Source: Molossus alvarezi (Eukaryota > Chordata > Mammalia > Chiroptera > Molossidae). From it: a DNA stretch of 64,000 nt. Shown here piece after piece: positions 22,098 through 33,310 of the stretch (positions are counted from its first letter, which is position 1; each line of letters opens with the position of its first letter). Both the position numbers and the translations under genes were made by a program. The DNA is taken from the NCBI GenBank assembly GCA_037176705.1, contig CM073889.1:100209890-100273889 (forward strand). Direction: 5' to 3'. Under the pieces are notes generated by a model, which saw only the letters and a list, made by a program, of their open reading frames with translations, was not told where the DNA came from and did no database searches.

Positions 22098-22270
22098 GGG
22101 GAAGTGGCTCTAACTTCGCGACACACTGGAGTCGCCTCGGAGCCCTGAAAACAGTAGTGCCTGAGCCCCACCCAGGCCAACTGAACCGGACCCTCTGGGG
22201 GTGGGGCTGGGGCACTGGTGTATTTTTAAAGGCCCCAGATGATCCGAATGTACAACCAGACCTGAGAAAA
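22098..22270 (+). repeat. MER5A-type element, nearly complete
   Basis: GAAGTGGCTCTAACTTCGCG, GCCTGAGCCCCACCCAGGCC, GGGGCTGGGGCACTGGTGTA and CCCCAGATGATCCGAATGTA follow the consensus in order. It lies next to the previous fragment in the same orientation. Confidence 0.7.
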
Positions 22271-22439
22271 CCGGCCCGAGCCTGAGCTTCGGTTTCTATC
22301 AGTCATTTCCTCTGCCTGGCAGATGAGTTGTGAGCACCGAATCTCTTGTGGAACAGAACTCGACTGGCCGGGAGAGTACAGGACAGCAACAGCCAAACAG
22401 CTGTTTCTGCCCCAAGTAGAAACCATACACTGCCAGCCT

Positions 22440-22530
22440 GACAGCTTATCCAAGGTCTGAGGCTGCGCAGCTGGTGAGTGGCGGGGCCAGGGCGAGAACC
22501 CTGGTCTCCCAGCCCCAGCCTGGCATTCTG
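22440..22530 (-). repeat. Weak MIR, reversed
   Basis: GGCTGCGCAGCTGGTGAGTG, then GGGCGAGAACCCTGGTCTCC. Confidence 0.4.
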
Positions 22531-23560
22531 GGCTCGATGGAGGAGGGCGAGGTCAGGGGCGTTGCGAGTGACAAGTGACAGCATGAAAGGAATGGGTGAA
22601 GAAAAATGTTGGGGGGACATAGGTAGAGGACATCATCCTCCAGTTCCTTTCAAACCACAAGACCAGGCAGTGACGGCTGGGCCCCTGCGACAGACTGTTG
22701 TGAAGTAGCAGGAGGGCAGCACTAGGCTCGGTGGGGCGCAGCAAGGGGGCGAGACAGGCACTGCCAAGGGATGGGTTTGTCAAGAGCCCACAGGACAGCT
22801 TTGCCTCAAAGCCAGGACCCTCCTGGGCTGAGGATATACCTCGTAGAGGGCATAAATGGAGCATACCCTGCACCTGGCTATTAGGACATTTTCAGAAAAA
22901 AAAAAAAAAAACATCTCATTACTCGACCATCCACTGCAAATGTCTGAGGATGCAGTAATGTTATTTACTTGTCATGTGCGAGGAATGCCATTATTAGTCT
23001 GTCATCAGGCACCCAGGCACCCATGACAGATGAAGAAGGGGGAGGGACAGGAGATGTGGAAGCATAAAAGAACTCAAAGGACAGGACAGCTGGCCCCAGG
23101 CCCCAGGAGGGCTGTTTGTGCAGAAAGGGGGCCAGAGAGAGAAGCAGTGAAAGTGTGGCTGTGGAGGCGGGAGGTGGGCAGTGGGCGCAGAGTGTGGCTC
23201 AGGCTCGCAGAGAACCCCTGGACAATGAGTTTTCCGAGTGGAATCGTCTGCCTTGCAGCACAGTGAGCCCTGGTGCTGCAAATGCTGGAGCGGAGGCTGG
23301 AAGGCCAGCTCTCACGGAAACTCGGAAAACTGACTGGCTGCCCAGGGGAAGGCGTGATGAGAAGCCTTGCATGTTTCCTACCGGATCTAATGTTACATTG
23401 ACTTTATGGTGAGGCTCTGCTTCTGATTTTGTCTTGGGGCTCGGAAGAACCGGGGCAGGGGCGGCAAGGGCAGATGCTCATGGCTCCCCACTTTGAGGAA
23501 GGTAGAGCAACCTGCCTAGAGACCAGCCAGCACCCTGATGGATAGACCTTAAGGAAATAA
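22531..23560. other. GC-rich unique DNA, no gene seen
   Basis: Nothing recognised apart from an A-run at 22896-22911. Confidence 0.45.
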
Positions 23561-23572
23561 AGACTCAATTCT

Positions 23573-23806
23573 TGCCCAGCCAGTGTGGCTCACTGGTTGA
23601 GCATCAACCCATGGACCAGGAGGTCACCAGTTTGACTTCTAGTCAGGGCACATGCCTGGGTTGTGGGCTCGATCCCCAGGTCAGGGAGGGGGGGGGTTGC
23701 AGGAGGCAGCCAATCTTTCTCTCTCATGGATGTTTCTATCTGTTTCTCTCCCTCTCCCTTTCTCTCTCTCTAGAAAATCAATAAAACATATTTGAAAAAA
23801 AAAAAC
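23573..23806 (+). mobile_element. Ves SINE, full length
   Basis: The head is GCCCAGCCAGTGTGGCTCAC, with GACCAGGAGGTCACCAGTTT and GGAGGCAGCCAATC and the AATAAAAC-type tail of the 9779 subtype. Target duplication is ACTCAATTCTT. A G-run at 23687-23696 is an insertion relative to sister copies. Confidence 0.95.
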
Positions 23807-23809
23807 AAA

Positions 23810-24290
23810 ACTCAATTCTTCAGTAAACACTTGTACACCAGCTCTTATCCCATCTAGTGAAGGTGGGCTCCAACTGCTATCTCTTGACCTCTGGGGAAGC
23901 CACCGCCAGCCAAGATTTCTGAGAATTCTCAGGGGCACACATTCCCCTTGTTACCTCCGCCTCCGATGTCTGGCTTTTGCAGAAACGCCCTCCCTTTCCC
24001 ATGAAGTGAGGATGCTCCTTTAGCTTTGTCCTGTATCTCCCATCAAAAAGACCTCGCCCTCTTCTGGGTCTTCCTTTGCACCCCCAGTGTTGTGCACACA
24101 GGCTGGGTGAGGAGAAGCAGACCCCAGGCGACTCGGGGTTCAGGAGACGAAAGGGCCCTCGGGAATTTAAAACTAAAAGGCAACCATCTCCTGTTCTTTG
24201 ACATCCCCTTGGTCATTGCCACGAACTCAATCCCAGCCTCTCTCCCTCCCTTTTTACCTCAATTCCCACTCAGAGTCACACAGAGGAGTT
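23810..24290. other. Unique DNA, no gene seen
   Basis: Nothing recognised. Confidence 0.45.
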
Positions 24291-24295
24291 CTGCC

Positions 24296-24325
24296 ATATA
24301 TATAAATATAAATATATATAAATAA

Positions 24326-24356
<31 letters not shown>

Positions 24357-24385
24357 ATTTATTTATTTTTCCCTCTCTCTCTCTT
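24296..24385 (+). repeat. (TA)n microsatellite grading into (CT)n
   Basis: About 55 bp of TA and TAAA repeats, then CACACATA, a TTTATTTA run and (CT)n. Confidence 0.9.
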
Positions 24386-25870
24386 TCTACATACATATGC
24401 CCACAAGGCCTCATCTCTCACCCAAATCACCTATCAAGGTAGTTCTTCAATGAAAGCAGTTCTTTCCCTGGGAGAGCACTAGTGCCAGCAGATAAAACAA
24501 TAATTTTTCTCTTCGTTGCACGTTCGATAACAGAGGGCTGGCTAAGTGTGGCCAGATCAATGTCTGCTCTCTATCTGGTGAGCTAGCATGGACTGGCAGG
24601 ACATGAATGTATAAATCTGAACCTGAATGTCTCAGGTGGATTCTCATTAACATCCCTCCACAAAGCCCTTGCCCCCCAAAAACACACTCCATAGCTGACT
24701 TCCGGTTCTGCTGACGGGGAAGTCCCAGCGAAGCTCTGGGCCTGGCAGGTGTCTGTGAACTGCTGATGTGCAGTTCTGTTCTTTGGATGCAATCTGCTGC
24801 TACCTCCTCTGGCCTGGGGTCATCAGGGTCACCTCCCTTTGCAACCCCAGAGCTCACAATCCAAGTACAGTGCCTGGTTTCTGAAGGTTCTGGTCCCATG
24901 ACTGTTCACGGGTGTGAGGAATGAAGCGAGGAAGGGGACAGGAAGGTAGCACCGTGACGGCAGTTCAGCACCCGCAGCTCAGGCCTCCAAAGCCTCCGGC
25001 TTCCCCCTCCCTCACCTTTTCTATCACTGGGAGGGCTTTCACGTGTACCTGTGCAACAGGACTGATTTGCAACACTGTGGATAACGTATCTTTGAATTTC
25101 TCGACTCCTCTGTACTTTAAAACACAGTGATATCATTGTTTCCGTCCTGCCTCTTGACCTGCTCTTTCCTCAGACTATAGGAGCAGCAGGAGACAGGCCA
25201 GTCCTAACAGCCTGCGTCTACGGTTGCCAAATAAAAGGCCAAGAGCCAATCAGGTGATGAGTTCACCGTCACCAAAGTCTCCCTGCCCCACCTTTGATAA
25301 GATGCTCCTTTTCATCCCAAGGATCTATAAGGCAGGGTCTGTGGGAAGGAAAGACTTAGTAGATAAAATGCCATGTGGTATGACAGCAGGGACCCAGGGG
25401 TGTCCTCTGCCTCCCCAAATACCCTGACAATCTACATGCAGGCTCGCGACACTACAAGTTCATTCCTGTAGCAGAGGGTTGACCCTGTTAAACTACAAAC
25501 TACACACGCAGCAAGGGTTGATGCTTTGAGTTTATCTCGGCTGTAAAATATGAAGCAGGTGGAAAAATCTCAGAGCAAGGCTCAGAAGGGGGCTGGACAG
25601 AGCCCAGGGTACCTGGCAGGAGTGGGGTGACAAGGCCACAAGTCCAGACAATGACAAGGGCCTCTGCTCCACTTCCACTCTGCTCTGTGAACTTGGGTTA
25701 CTTACCCCTCAGGGCCTCCGTATCCTTTTCCAAAGGTGAAACCAAAAATAAACTTATCTTGCTCTTTGCAGAGTACAGGGTGGCTTTACCGGTCCCCTTG
25801 TTGGGGAAACAGTTCTGTGATAATAAGAGCAGCACGACTGCTCTGTGCCAGGGACTGTTCTCAGCCTCTC
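24386..25870. other. Unique DNA, no gene seen
   Basis: Nothing recognised. Open frames of up to 150 codons (24447-24899, minus) show no domain. Confidence 0.4.
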
Positions 25871-26025
25871 AGGTTCGGGAGCTCATGTCATCTTTCTAAG
25901 AATGCAGGGATGGGAGCTACGACCAACCCTGTTTCGCAAATGAAGATCGTGGGGCAACCAGCCGGCAGCTGCTGCTAGGTGAGCGGCAGAACCAGGAATG
26001 AACCCGGGCAGTCTGGCTCCAGAGC
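25860..26025 (-). repeat. MIR, reversed
   Basis: CGCAAATGAAGATCGTGGGG, CAGCTGCTGCTAGGTGAGCG and GAACCAGGAATGAACCCGGG follow the reversed MIR consensus. Confidence 0.6.
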
Positions 26026-27150
26026 CCACACCCCACCGCAGCCTCTCCCTGTGCCCGGCCTGCGAGCACGGAGCATGCTCCAGGCTGCCTGCTCCCACTA
26101 TGCTCATCTGTGCCCAAGGGGTACAGTGTGCCCTGTCGCAAAACTGGGGCAGCCTTGTGACCTTATTCTTCTGAGAGTAGAATTATTGTCTAGATCCATT
26201 TTAAGACTGCACATGGGAAGGGATTTTCCACTCCAGTGTGGGCTAGGCCACTGTTGTTGAAAAAGACAACCTTGCTCCATTTGATTTCTGGTGCTGGGAC
26301 TTCCTTATAATCCTGTTTGAGACAAGGCTGGTTTTCCTTCTAGCTCTCCAAGCCTGATCCTGCAGGGCGGGGGTGGGGTGGGGATGAGGTGCCCAGAGCC
26401 TTTGTTACCTTTAATTAGGTGTGCGCTCATTGACTGGTGGATTGATTTTCTTCCCTGAGTTGCAACAGAGGACAGCACCCCTGCTCCCCAGGTGCACAGG
26501 GCCTGCCGCCGGAATTATAACGGGCGCTAAGCAGGCCCAACACACCATGCCTGGCCCACGAGACCTCCACCAGCTCCCTGTCAAACCTCAAATTGATTCT
26601 GAAATTGCTTTGAGGACAGAAAGGGGTGAACAATTTGAAATCCATGTAATTATCTGAGTGGCTGTTGCTGGGTGACCCGAACATCATTGCCTGAGCCCAT
26701 CTGAAGAGGCCAGAGTTACGTTCCAAAATGAAACTGTCCAAGAGCTGTCGGGCACCAGCCAGTGACTTGTGCAGGGCTGGCCGCCCCGAACATCCCTGCT
26801 CAGAGGCCTGGCGTGGGGCTGCCCTGCGGGCAACGTGAAAGGGTTACCCTCCGAAACACCACCCAGACGGCAGACTATTCAATCAACCGATATCAGCACA
26901 GCACTGCGGTGGGCCCCACACTGTGAGCGACACGGTGGGCTAGGAAGAGGTGGTACCCTCATGTGTGCTAAGTAACCTGAGTGGGAAGAACATTAACATG
27001 GAGAAAACGTTAAATGACAATACATTGTTCCTTGTAATACAGGATATGCTAACGCCCAGTGAGTGCTAGCACTTAAAGCTGACAGTTCCAGAGAGATACA
27101 TGCTGGGCCAGAGGCTAAATGCCTTCCATGCCCTCCATTCGTGGGCTCCG
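26026..27150. other. Unique DNA with possible conserved stretches
   Basis: 26400-26450 (TTTGTTACCTTTAATTAGGT) and 26575-26690 look repeat-free, with homeodomain-like cores (TTTAATTA, GTAATTATC). No coding signal. Conservation was not tested. Confidence 0.3.
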
Positions 27151-27159
27151 AACATCCTG

Positions 27160-27255
27160 AGGGTTTGGTATAGATAGAGAAACTGGGCTCAGAGAGCTGC
27201 CGTCGCTGGCCCAGGCTCCCGGCCCCACCAGGGCACAGCAGGCGCCCGAGTGACT
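27160..27255 (-). repeat. MIR core, reversed
   Basis: GAGAAACTGGGCTCAGAGAG then CTGGCCCAGGCTCCC. Confidence 0.6.
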
Positions 27256-27735
27256 ACCGCACAGACGGTGGGGAAGCCCAGCCTGGTGCTGTGCAGCCTC
27301 CTGCCGGCGTTTTTGAAAGACAAACCCTCAGAAACACATTCTGGGAAGAAGAAAACAGAGCCTGAGCCCTGGGTGTCACCATGGTTGCAGCCCAAGGGTT
27401 TTACCACTTAAAATTTCTGTGAATACACATCAGTTCCATACAGAAATTCAAACTGGAGCCCTGTCCCCATACTGGCAATATTTCAAAATCACATCTTAGC
27501 GAAGAAATTTGTCTCAAGACAATCAGCACAGACGTCTCATTTAATGGGGGTGCAGACAGGCAACCCCTGCCAGGAGTCCCCTTCCTCAGCCTGCCCTGGG
27601 TATTCCAAGTCTCCCATGTCTCCTCCTAACAACCCCACCATGATGGCCATTAACCCCCATTGGTCAGCCTCAGGCCACAGTGGGGGGAATTTGCAGAATA
27701 TCAGCTACTTCAGGGAAGCAGGGACCTTATTCATT
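27256..27735. other. Unique DNA, no gene seen
   Basis: Nothing recognised. Confidence 0.45.
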
Positions 27736-27794
27736 CTCTTTCTCGCTCTCTCTACCCTTTCTTCTTTCCCTCTCTCCCTCCCTCCCTCCCTCAG
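27736..27794 (+). repeat. Pyrimidine-rich (CT)n/(CCCT)n tract
   Basis: About 60 bp of C and T only, apart from a few bases, ending in a (CCCT)n run. Confidence 0.85.
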
Positions 27795-27801
27795 TAAAAT
27801 A

Positions 27802-27915
27802 CAAGATGGGGCAAAGGTAGGTTTACAGTTGTGAGTGCCTGAAACAGTTTATTCTTGTACTATTATTTATTAAAAATTGTATTATTTTCCATATAAACAA
27901 CTTTTGCCTCACCCG
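27802..27915. mobile_element. Mariner-type MITE, right arm partly deleted
   Basis: The left end GATGGGGCAAAGGTAGGTTT and the right end (complement of AACTTTTGCCTCACCC) are inverted repeats around an AT-rich core (TACTATTATTTATTAAAAAT). The right arm lacks about 11 bp that the left arm has. No coding capacity. Confidence 0.75.
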
Positions 27916-27929
27916 GCATATACAACGTA

Positions 27930-28025
27930 ACATTTACCATTTCACCATATTTAAGTATTCTGTGCAGTGGCATTAAGTACGTTCACATTCCTGTGCGGTC
28001 ATCACCACCATCCATTTCCAGTTAG
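27930..28025 (-). repeat. L1 3'-UTR fragment, reversed
   Basis: TGCAGTGGCATTAAGTACGT, TCACATTCCTGTGCGGTCAT and CACCACCATCCATTTCCAG match the reversed 3' end of old L1 elements. Confidence 0.75.
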
Positions 28026-28640
28026 CACGACGTCTGGGAAATAGTAGGTGCTCAATGAACACTTGCTGACTGATCCAGGATCCAGGTGCCTGGCAGTGAC
28101 CCGGCTGGCACGGAATCCCACAGAGCTGCAAAATCGCCATGCGTTGAGCTTCCTATCACACACCAGCTCTCCTCTCTGCTCTCCCTTCGCGAAAATTTAG
28201 CTCTAGCTCAGCAACTGTCCCCAAGCCCGGAAAGGAGCGGGCACACCCGCCCTAGAATGACGTCAACTTTTATGATGTTCTAGGCAGTGTTCACTGAAAA
28301 AGAAAACAGAAAAGCAGGCTCTGTAGAGCCCAGCATTACAAACCAACAAGAATTAGCCCCAGAGGAAAACTAGGTGGAGCACCTTGGACAGATACGCACG
28401 GATGCACCGGGATTTGAGGCGTACAGTATAAAAATATAAGCTGGCGGGCCACGGAACAGGCCTGGTAAGAGACGATTCGCCAGCTATCTGCCACCTTCTG
28501 ACCACTTCCCCTCCGCCCTCCCACTCCACCCTCCTAAGGAATCTCATGCCGGGCCCAAGAAACAAATGAGGGGCTTTACTGTCCCTGTAATTGCTCCAAA
28601 TCCCATTAATTACACCGTGAGCCTCCAACAATGGACGCGG
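28026..28640. other. Unique DNA with a palindromic CRE and homeodomain-type sites
   Basis: TGACGTCA lies at 28258-28265. 28575-28615 holds TTACTGTCCCTGTAATTGCT and CCCATTAATTACACCGTG. No coding signal. Confidence 0.4.
28258..28265. promoter_or_regulatory. Palindromic CRE (TGACGTCA)
   Basis: A full CREB/ATF consensus in a locally CpG-bearing stretch (GCGGGCACACCCGCCC lies just upstream). Function not shown. Confidence 0.4.
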
Positions 28641-28644
28641 TGCC

Positions 28645-28770
28645 TGCCTTAACACAAGCTGGACTTGGGGCCAATTTGGGGCCTCCAGGGCCTCAGTTTC
28701 CACCCTATACAATGAGGGGTTGATCAAGGCTAAGCCTCCTTCCAGGCTCCGAATTCTCTGATTCTGAGCT
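28645..28770 (+). repeat. MIR, forward, partial
   Basis: GGGCCTCAGTTTCCACCCTA, CAATGAGGGGTTGATCAAGG and GAATTCTCTGATTCTGAG. Confidence 0.65.
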
Positions 28771-29800
28771 TGAAGAGAAGTGGCCTCCCCATAGGCCCCA
28801 AAGCACAAGACAACTAATTACTTCTCACACTGTCACCATAAAATGTCAAAACACTGTCTACAAAGGTGGCAGGTCAGAATCAGAGAACTTTCTTTCCTAA
28901 CTACAAAGGAGCTGACCAGGCCAGGGGCTAGTGAGGGCTACTGACAAGACAGGCTGCCGAGTCCCAGACCCAGGCTGGATCCCTTCCACCTAGACCCACG
29001 TATTATCATGGTATTTACTGCCATTAGACCTTCTAAACAATTTATAATGCCATCTAAAATCGTACCACCTGTAAATACCGCCACCTTCCTCTGTAAGAAC
29101 AGGTAACCCTATGAATGCAAATAGGTGTCGTTCCTGGAAGCCATGCACACACTATGTTTTTGGTACAGCGTTTTTATGTAGCAGGGATGTCTACAATTAA
29201 TCTTTTTTTTTAAGGGAATTATCCCCATCACCCCTGCCAATCTCTCTCTTTACTACATAGGAGCTTTTGTATACTGGTTTTGCATAACACAGAAAGTACC
29301 CATTAGGTACCAACAATGCGCCCATGTTTACATACACACACAAGGTTACTATGTACAAACAAGGGCTCTCGTTGAGCTGGTTCTGACCAGTACACCCCCT
29401 TCTCCCCTCCCTGTGCCCAGTCCCCCAAGAGAAGGCAGGGGACTGGGAGTCAGGCCAGCTTCTAAGCTCCAACCTTCCCCAGCTATTGTTCCTTAAGGGA
29501 GGTTCTACTGGCATTTAGGGAAGGACAATTCTTTGTGGTGCCTGTGCCCAGCACTTAGCTGTTAATGCCAGTTCTCTCCCCAACCCCAGCAGGCATGTGA
29601 CAACCAACGCCCTCCCCTCCCCGCCCACGTTTCCAAACACTTTCTGGGGCCAATCCACTGCATGCACAGCCTGCCCAGAGCCCCTCTGCCTCTGTTTCTT
29701 GATGGGCACTCCAATTCTCCTGCCAGCCTGAGGCTGCCCCGAACCTGGCCATTAGGCTGGCCCTTCTCCGTCAGAGTCACCAAGTTGCTATCTGTGACAA
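28771..29800. other. Unique DNA, no gene seen
   Basis: Nothing recognised apart from a T-run at 29203-29211. Confidence 0.45.
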
Positions 29801-29811
29801 AAGACTTGCTT

Positions 29812-30022
29812 TTAAAATTTTTTTTTTCTCTATTTATTTTAGAGAGGAAGGAAGAGGGAGAGAGAGAAACATGGATGAGAGAGAACATTGATTGGCCGCC
29901 TCCTGCATGGCCCCCACTGGGGATCAGGCCCACAACCTGGGCATGTGTCCTGACCAGGAATTGAAACCACGACCTCTTGGTGCATGGGTCAACGCTCAAC
30001 CACTGAGCCACACCAGCCGGGC
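29812..30022 (-). mobile_element. Ves SINE, full length, 'CATGCACCAAGAGG' subtype
   Basis: Reverse orientation. The right end GCCACACCAGCCGGGC is the complement of the head, CCTCTTGGTGCATGGGTCAA marks the subtype, and the left end has the TTTTTTTTTTTCTCTATTTA tail. Target duplication AAGACTTGC, with AT-rich extensions, is at 29801-29809 and 30023-30031. Confidence 0.95.
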
Positions 30023-30249
30023 AAGACTTGCATTTTTTAAACTACTGAACCATCATAGGCCAACACTTTTGTGAAAGACACACAAATGAATTAACAGAGA
30101 AAGAATCATGTGCTTGGATGCCGTGGCAATGTCAGACTTCAATAACTGTTTCTAAATGTTTATTCTTAATTTCTGTACTTCATTTCTATCACAGATTGGT
30201 AACAGTAACCAGTGGACCACACTTCGGCATCACTGCACATTCTAGGCCA

Positions 30250-30435
30250 GTGGTTCTCAGATTACGGTCTCCATACCAACAGCCTCCGAGTTTGGGAATT
30301 TAATGGAAATGCCAATTCGAAAGCTCACCTCAGACCTTGAGAATTTATAACTCTGGGGTGGGGCCCAGAAATCTGTGTTTGAAACTAGTCCTCCGTGTGA
30401 TTCTGACGCCCACACAGGCTTGAGAGCCAAAGCTT
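30250..30435 (+). repeat. MER5A-type element, nearly complete
   Basis: CCAGTGGTTCTCAGATTACG, TCTGGGGTGGGGCCCAGAAA and CTGTGTTTGAAACTAGTCCT in consensus order. Confidence 0.8.
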
Positions 30436-30775
30436 TAAGCAGCCCCTTCTCTGACAGCCAACTGGGCGGGGGCCCCAGGAGCCATACAGAGGTAGAGTCT
30501 ACCTGAGGAATCTAGAACCTTCCAGGCAGGCCTCCGGCCACTTTCCTTACCCCACTTGCCATGGAATTAGAAGAGCCCTCTCAGGCTGGGCCACAGGCCT
30601 GTGGAGATGAGGCAGAAAAAAGTTATAAAATAAAGATCATTGGAGCCACATACTGCCGGGAAAATACTCTTTAATTAGGGCCAGACTCCTGGAGATCACC
30701 AAGGGAGGCTTGCGGGAGACCACTAGTCTCCATTAGCATTTTCCCAAGGGCTACATCCAGGTTATGAAATAGGAG
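30436..30775. other. Unique DNA, candidate regulatory region
   Basis: Repeat-free, with AT-rich motifs (TAAAATAAAGATCATTGGAG, CTCTTTAATTAGGGCC) leading into the octamer cluster at 30780. Confidence 0.35.
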
Positions 30776-30779
30776 GGCT

Positions 30780-30807
30780 ATGCATAATTTGCATATAATT
30801 TGCATAC
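30780..30807 (+). promoter_or_regulatory. Tandem octamer (POU/OCT) cluster
   Basis: Two perfect octamers ATTTGCAT (30787-30794 and 30798-30805) are spaced 11 bp, about one helical turn, and preceded by ATGCATAAT. The octamer is the binding site of POU factors. A functional role is inferred, not shown. Confidence 0.5.
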
Positions 30808-32390
30808 ACCTACTTGGATTGCACTCTCTTCTCTAGCAATTTTCAACAGAATTACGATCTTTTCTTAGAAAACCACTGCTGCCCTAAGGGTTGTCACTTA
30901 TCATTTTTCCTGCTTCCTCCCCCATCCCCCTCCCTCTCTGACAAATCCACAACCCTAAGCAAAAGTGTAAAAAGGAGAGAAGCGGAGAAGTGGGGCCAGT
31001 GGCTACTTACAGAATGCAGCAGCCATGTTGTTCTTAGGGGGGCTAGCTAACCGGAGTACCCCATTGTGCATGAAGGGATTGCCAGATTTAGGGATTTCAC
31101 AGACCTGGAAACTACATTTCTTCAGGGCAGAGTACCAAATTTTCATGTTGCCAACATCCACTGTGTCCGTAGTATCATAAAAGATAGTGTATCTTATCAA
31201 AAATATTGAAAGAACATCAATCTCAGAATAAAGGGCAATGCTTTTAAGAGATAAATTTAACCTTAGGAAAAACTCACTTCATTATGCTTATTTTTCTTAT
31301 TTCTTCCTAGACCAAGATCTGAATCCTGGCTTTACCACATGCTACCTGGGTCGGGCTTCGGGCTCCCACCCAGGCGAGGGGACAGCGAGATGGATCTGGT
31401 AAGAGGTGCACACACCAGGCACTCAAGGGTTGGTTGTGACGTCATTACCATTGCCTTTTTAAAATCGCATTTGTTTTATTATTATTAGGTTTGGGGAGGG
31501 GAGCTTTCATTTCTTTCCACTTCTTCTGAGCAAGTGAAAACCATTCCTTCCACTTTCTGTTTTCCAGACTGTTCAGGGAGGTCTGGGTTTTAAAACCAGA
31601 AATGTAAGAAGTGGATTCAAGTGGAAAAAAAGAGCTATGTGTAAGACTTCCAAAGAAAGGGTACTGTGGGGACACAGAGCCTTTCTTTCTTGCCTAGTGC
31701 GTACAAAAGCAAGGCAGAGAAAGACTTTTCTTCTCTTTTTTCTCCGAAGGATGGCAAGGAGCCCTATTTCAGAATGCCCAGGAAAGGTGCTGGCACCCAA
31801 GCCCACAGGCCTGGGCAGGCAAATGGCTTTTCTAAGTTTTCTTTTAGGACACATTTTTCAGCACTTCTGCCTCTAAGCCCATGGGTTTCTCCTCCCCTCC
31901 TGCTCTGGCGAGATCTCTGGTGAGTCTGAGGTGGGGAGCACCCCACTTGGCAACTCAGACTGGTAGTGCCACTATTCTTTTGTGGGTGACCTAATAAACC
32001 CACCTGTTCTCTGCACTGTTAGTCTTTCTAAGAGATACATCAACAGCCTTTGGCTCCAAATGTCACCACAAACTAACTGCCCCTCTAGGTGGCAAATGTG
32101 TGCACATCTTTCAGCTGATCTGGGCAGTAAATTATGTCATCTGTAGCCTTCAACAACTGCTCCGGATTCATTCGATCAACAACAGGAATGCGGGAGCTTC
32201 TGGGACCTGAAGGCTGATACCCTGTAGGTGTTTGCCCACCCTCCATCCCCACCACCCTGCCTCCTCCAGGGAAACATCCAGGATTAAGTATCTCTTCTGT
32301 GTTCCCACAGCACCTGTGCTTCCCCAACACAGCACATCCCAAGGTAAGGTGGACGCCCACGCGTTCTCACCCCACGGCCTCCCTACGGTG
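30808..32390. other. Unique DNA, no gene seen
   Basis: Contains the palindromic CRE at 31437-31444. Open frames are short and without domains. Confidence 0.45.
31437..31444. promoter_or_regulatory. Palindromic CRE (TGACGTCA)
   Basis: A full CREB/ATF consensus followed by TTACC. It lies outside recognised repeats. Function not shown. Confidence 0.4.
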
Positions 32391-32424
32391 GGAGCCGCTG
32401 AGGGCACATGACCTGTCTGGCTCA

Positions 32425-32500
32425 CCGCTGAATCTCCCAATGCCTAGCACATAGCAGGTGCACAGTAAATATCTACCAAATAAATGGATCAAAAATATGA
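32425..32500 (+). repeat. MIR/L2 tail
   Basis: CAATGCCTAGCACATAGCAG followed by GTGCACAGTAAATATCTACC. Confidence 0.65.
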
Positions 32501-32544
32501 ATGAATAAAATTTAGCCTTTTCGGCTGAAAAGGCAGCCAGGGAC

Positions 32545-32715
32545 TATTATAGCAGTTCTCAATTATGGACATCACAGGGGACATCTGGCAATCTCTGGAG
32601 ACATTTTTGGTTGTCACCAAGTCAGGAGTTGGGAGGGTGCTACTGGCATCTAGGGGAGAGAGGCCGGGATGGTGCCAAATATCCTACAATCTCCACACAA
32701 CAGTTGAGAAAAGCT
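32545..32715 (-). repeat. MER20 (hAT-Charlie), reversed
   Basis: CAGTTCTCAATTATGGACAT, GGACATCTGGCAATCTCTGG, AGACATTTTTGGTTGTCACC, GTGCTACTGGCATCTAGGGG and CAACAGTTGAGAAAAGCTAG are in reversed consensus order, nearly full length. Confidence 0.9.
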
Positions 32716-33105
32716 AGTTCGGAGAGGTAAAGTAAGTTGCCCAAGAATACAGAGCTATTCAGTGGCTGGGACCCAAACGAAAATATGTCTGACAGCAAAT
32801 CGGTGGTATTGCCACGCTCAAGGAAAGCCAGGGGACAGTAGGGATCCCAAAGGCATGCATGGTAACCGGTTTGATTCCATTTAAATTTGCCTTCCCTCTG
32901 ATCTTTCTTCACTGATAAGATAAGCACAAGTAGAAAAGGCAGCCAGCTTAGACCAAATATTTCTTCCCGCAAGCCTGCTTTGATTCCTGAATTTCCTGAA
33001 TGTGTTCCTTTTTCAGGTCAGGGCAAGAATCTCTGTATTTTTGCTTATGTTCATCTGCCTGCTTTGGACGCCCTTGCTCTCCTCCCCCACCCCCGCCCCC
33101 CATCT
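32716..33105. other. Unique DNA with weak MIR remains
   Basis: 32718-32790 (AGGTAAAGTAAGTTGCCCAA, GAGCTATTCAGTGGCTGGGA) is a reversed MIR core. The rest is not recognised. Confidence 0.5.
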
Positions 33106-33109
33106 GTGT

Positions 33110-33310
33110 AATGGTTTCTAGCCTGGGTTCTGGAGGCAGACTCTCTGGGTTCAAATCCTAGCTCTGCTGCTTTCTAGCCATGGAAGTGTGGGCAAGCTGC
33201 TGAGCTTCTCTGCCTCGTCTAACGAGTAGCGAGCATGGCAGCATCCTCTCCCATGGCATGTTGGGAGGATTGAATAAAGAGCTGGCATGTAGTCAAGTGC
33301 TCTGTAGTCA
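33110..33310 (+). repeat. MIR, forward, nearly full length
   Basis: GGTTCTGGAGGCAGACTCTC, TGGGTTCAAATCCTAGCTCT and GAGGATTGAATAAAGAGCT follow the MIR consensus from the tRNA-like head on. Confidence 0.9.

Noticed and set aside
24297..24360. Replication origin or scaffold attachment site from the AT-rich run
   Set aside because: A simple (TA)n microsatellite, too short and without supporting motifs.
32074..32095. CTCF-like site (complement CCACCTAGAGGGGCAG)
   Set aside because: One extra base disrupts the core spacing of the CTCF consensus. Not strong enough to list.
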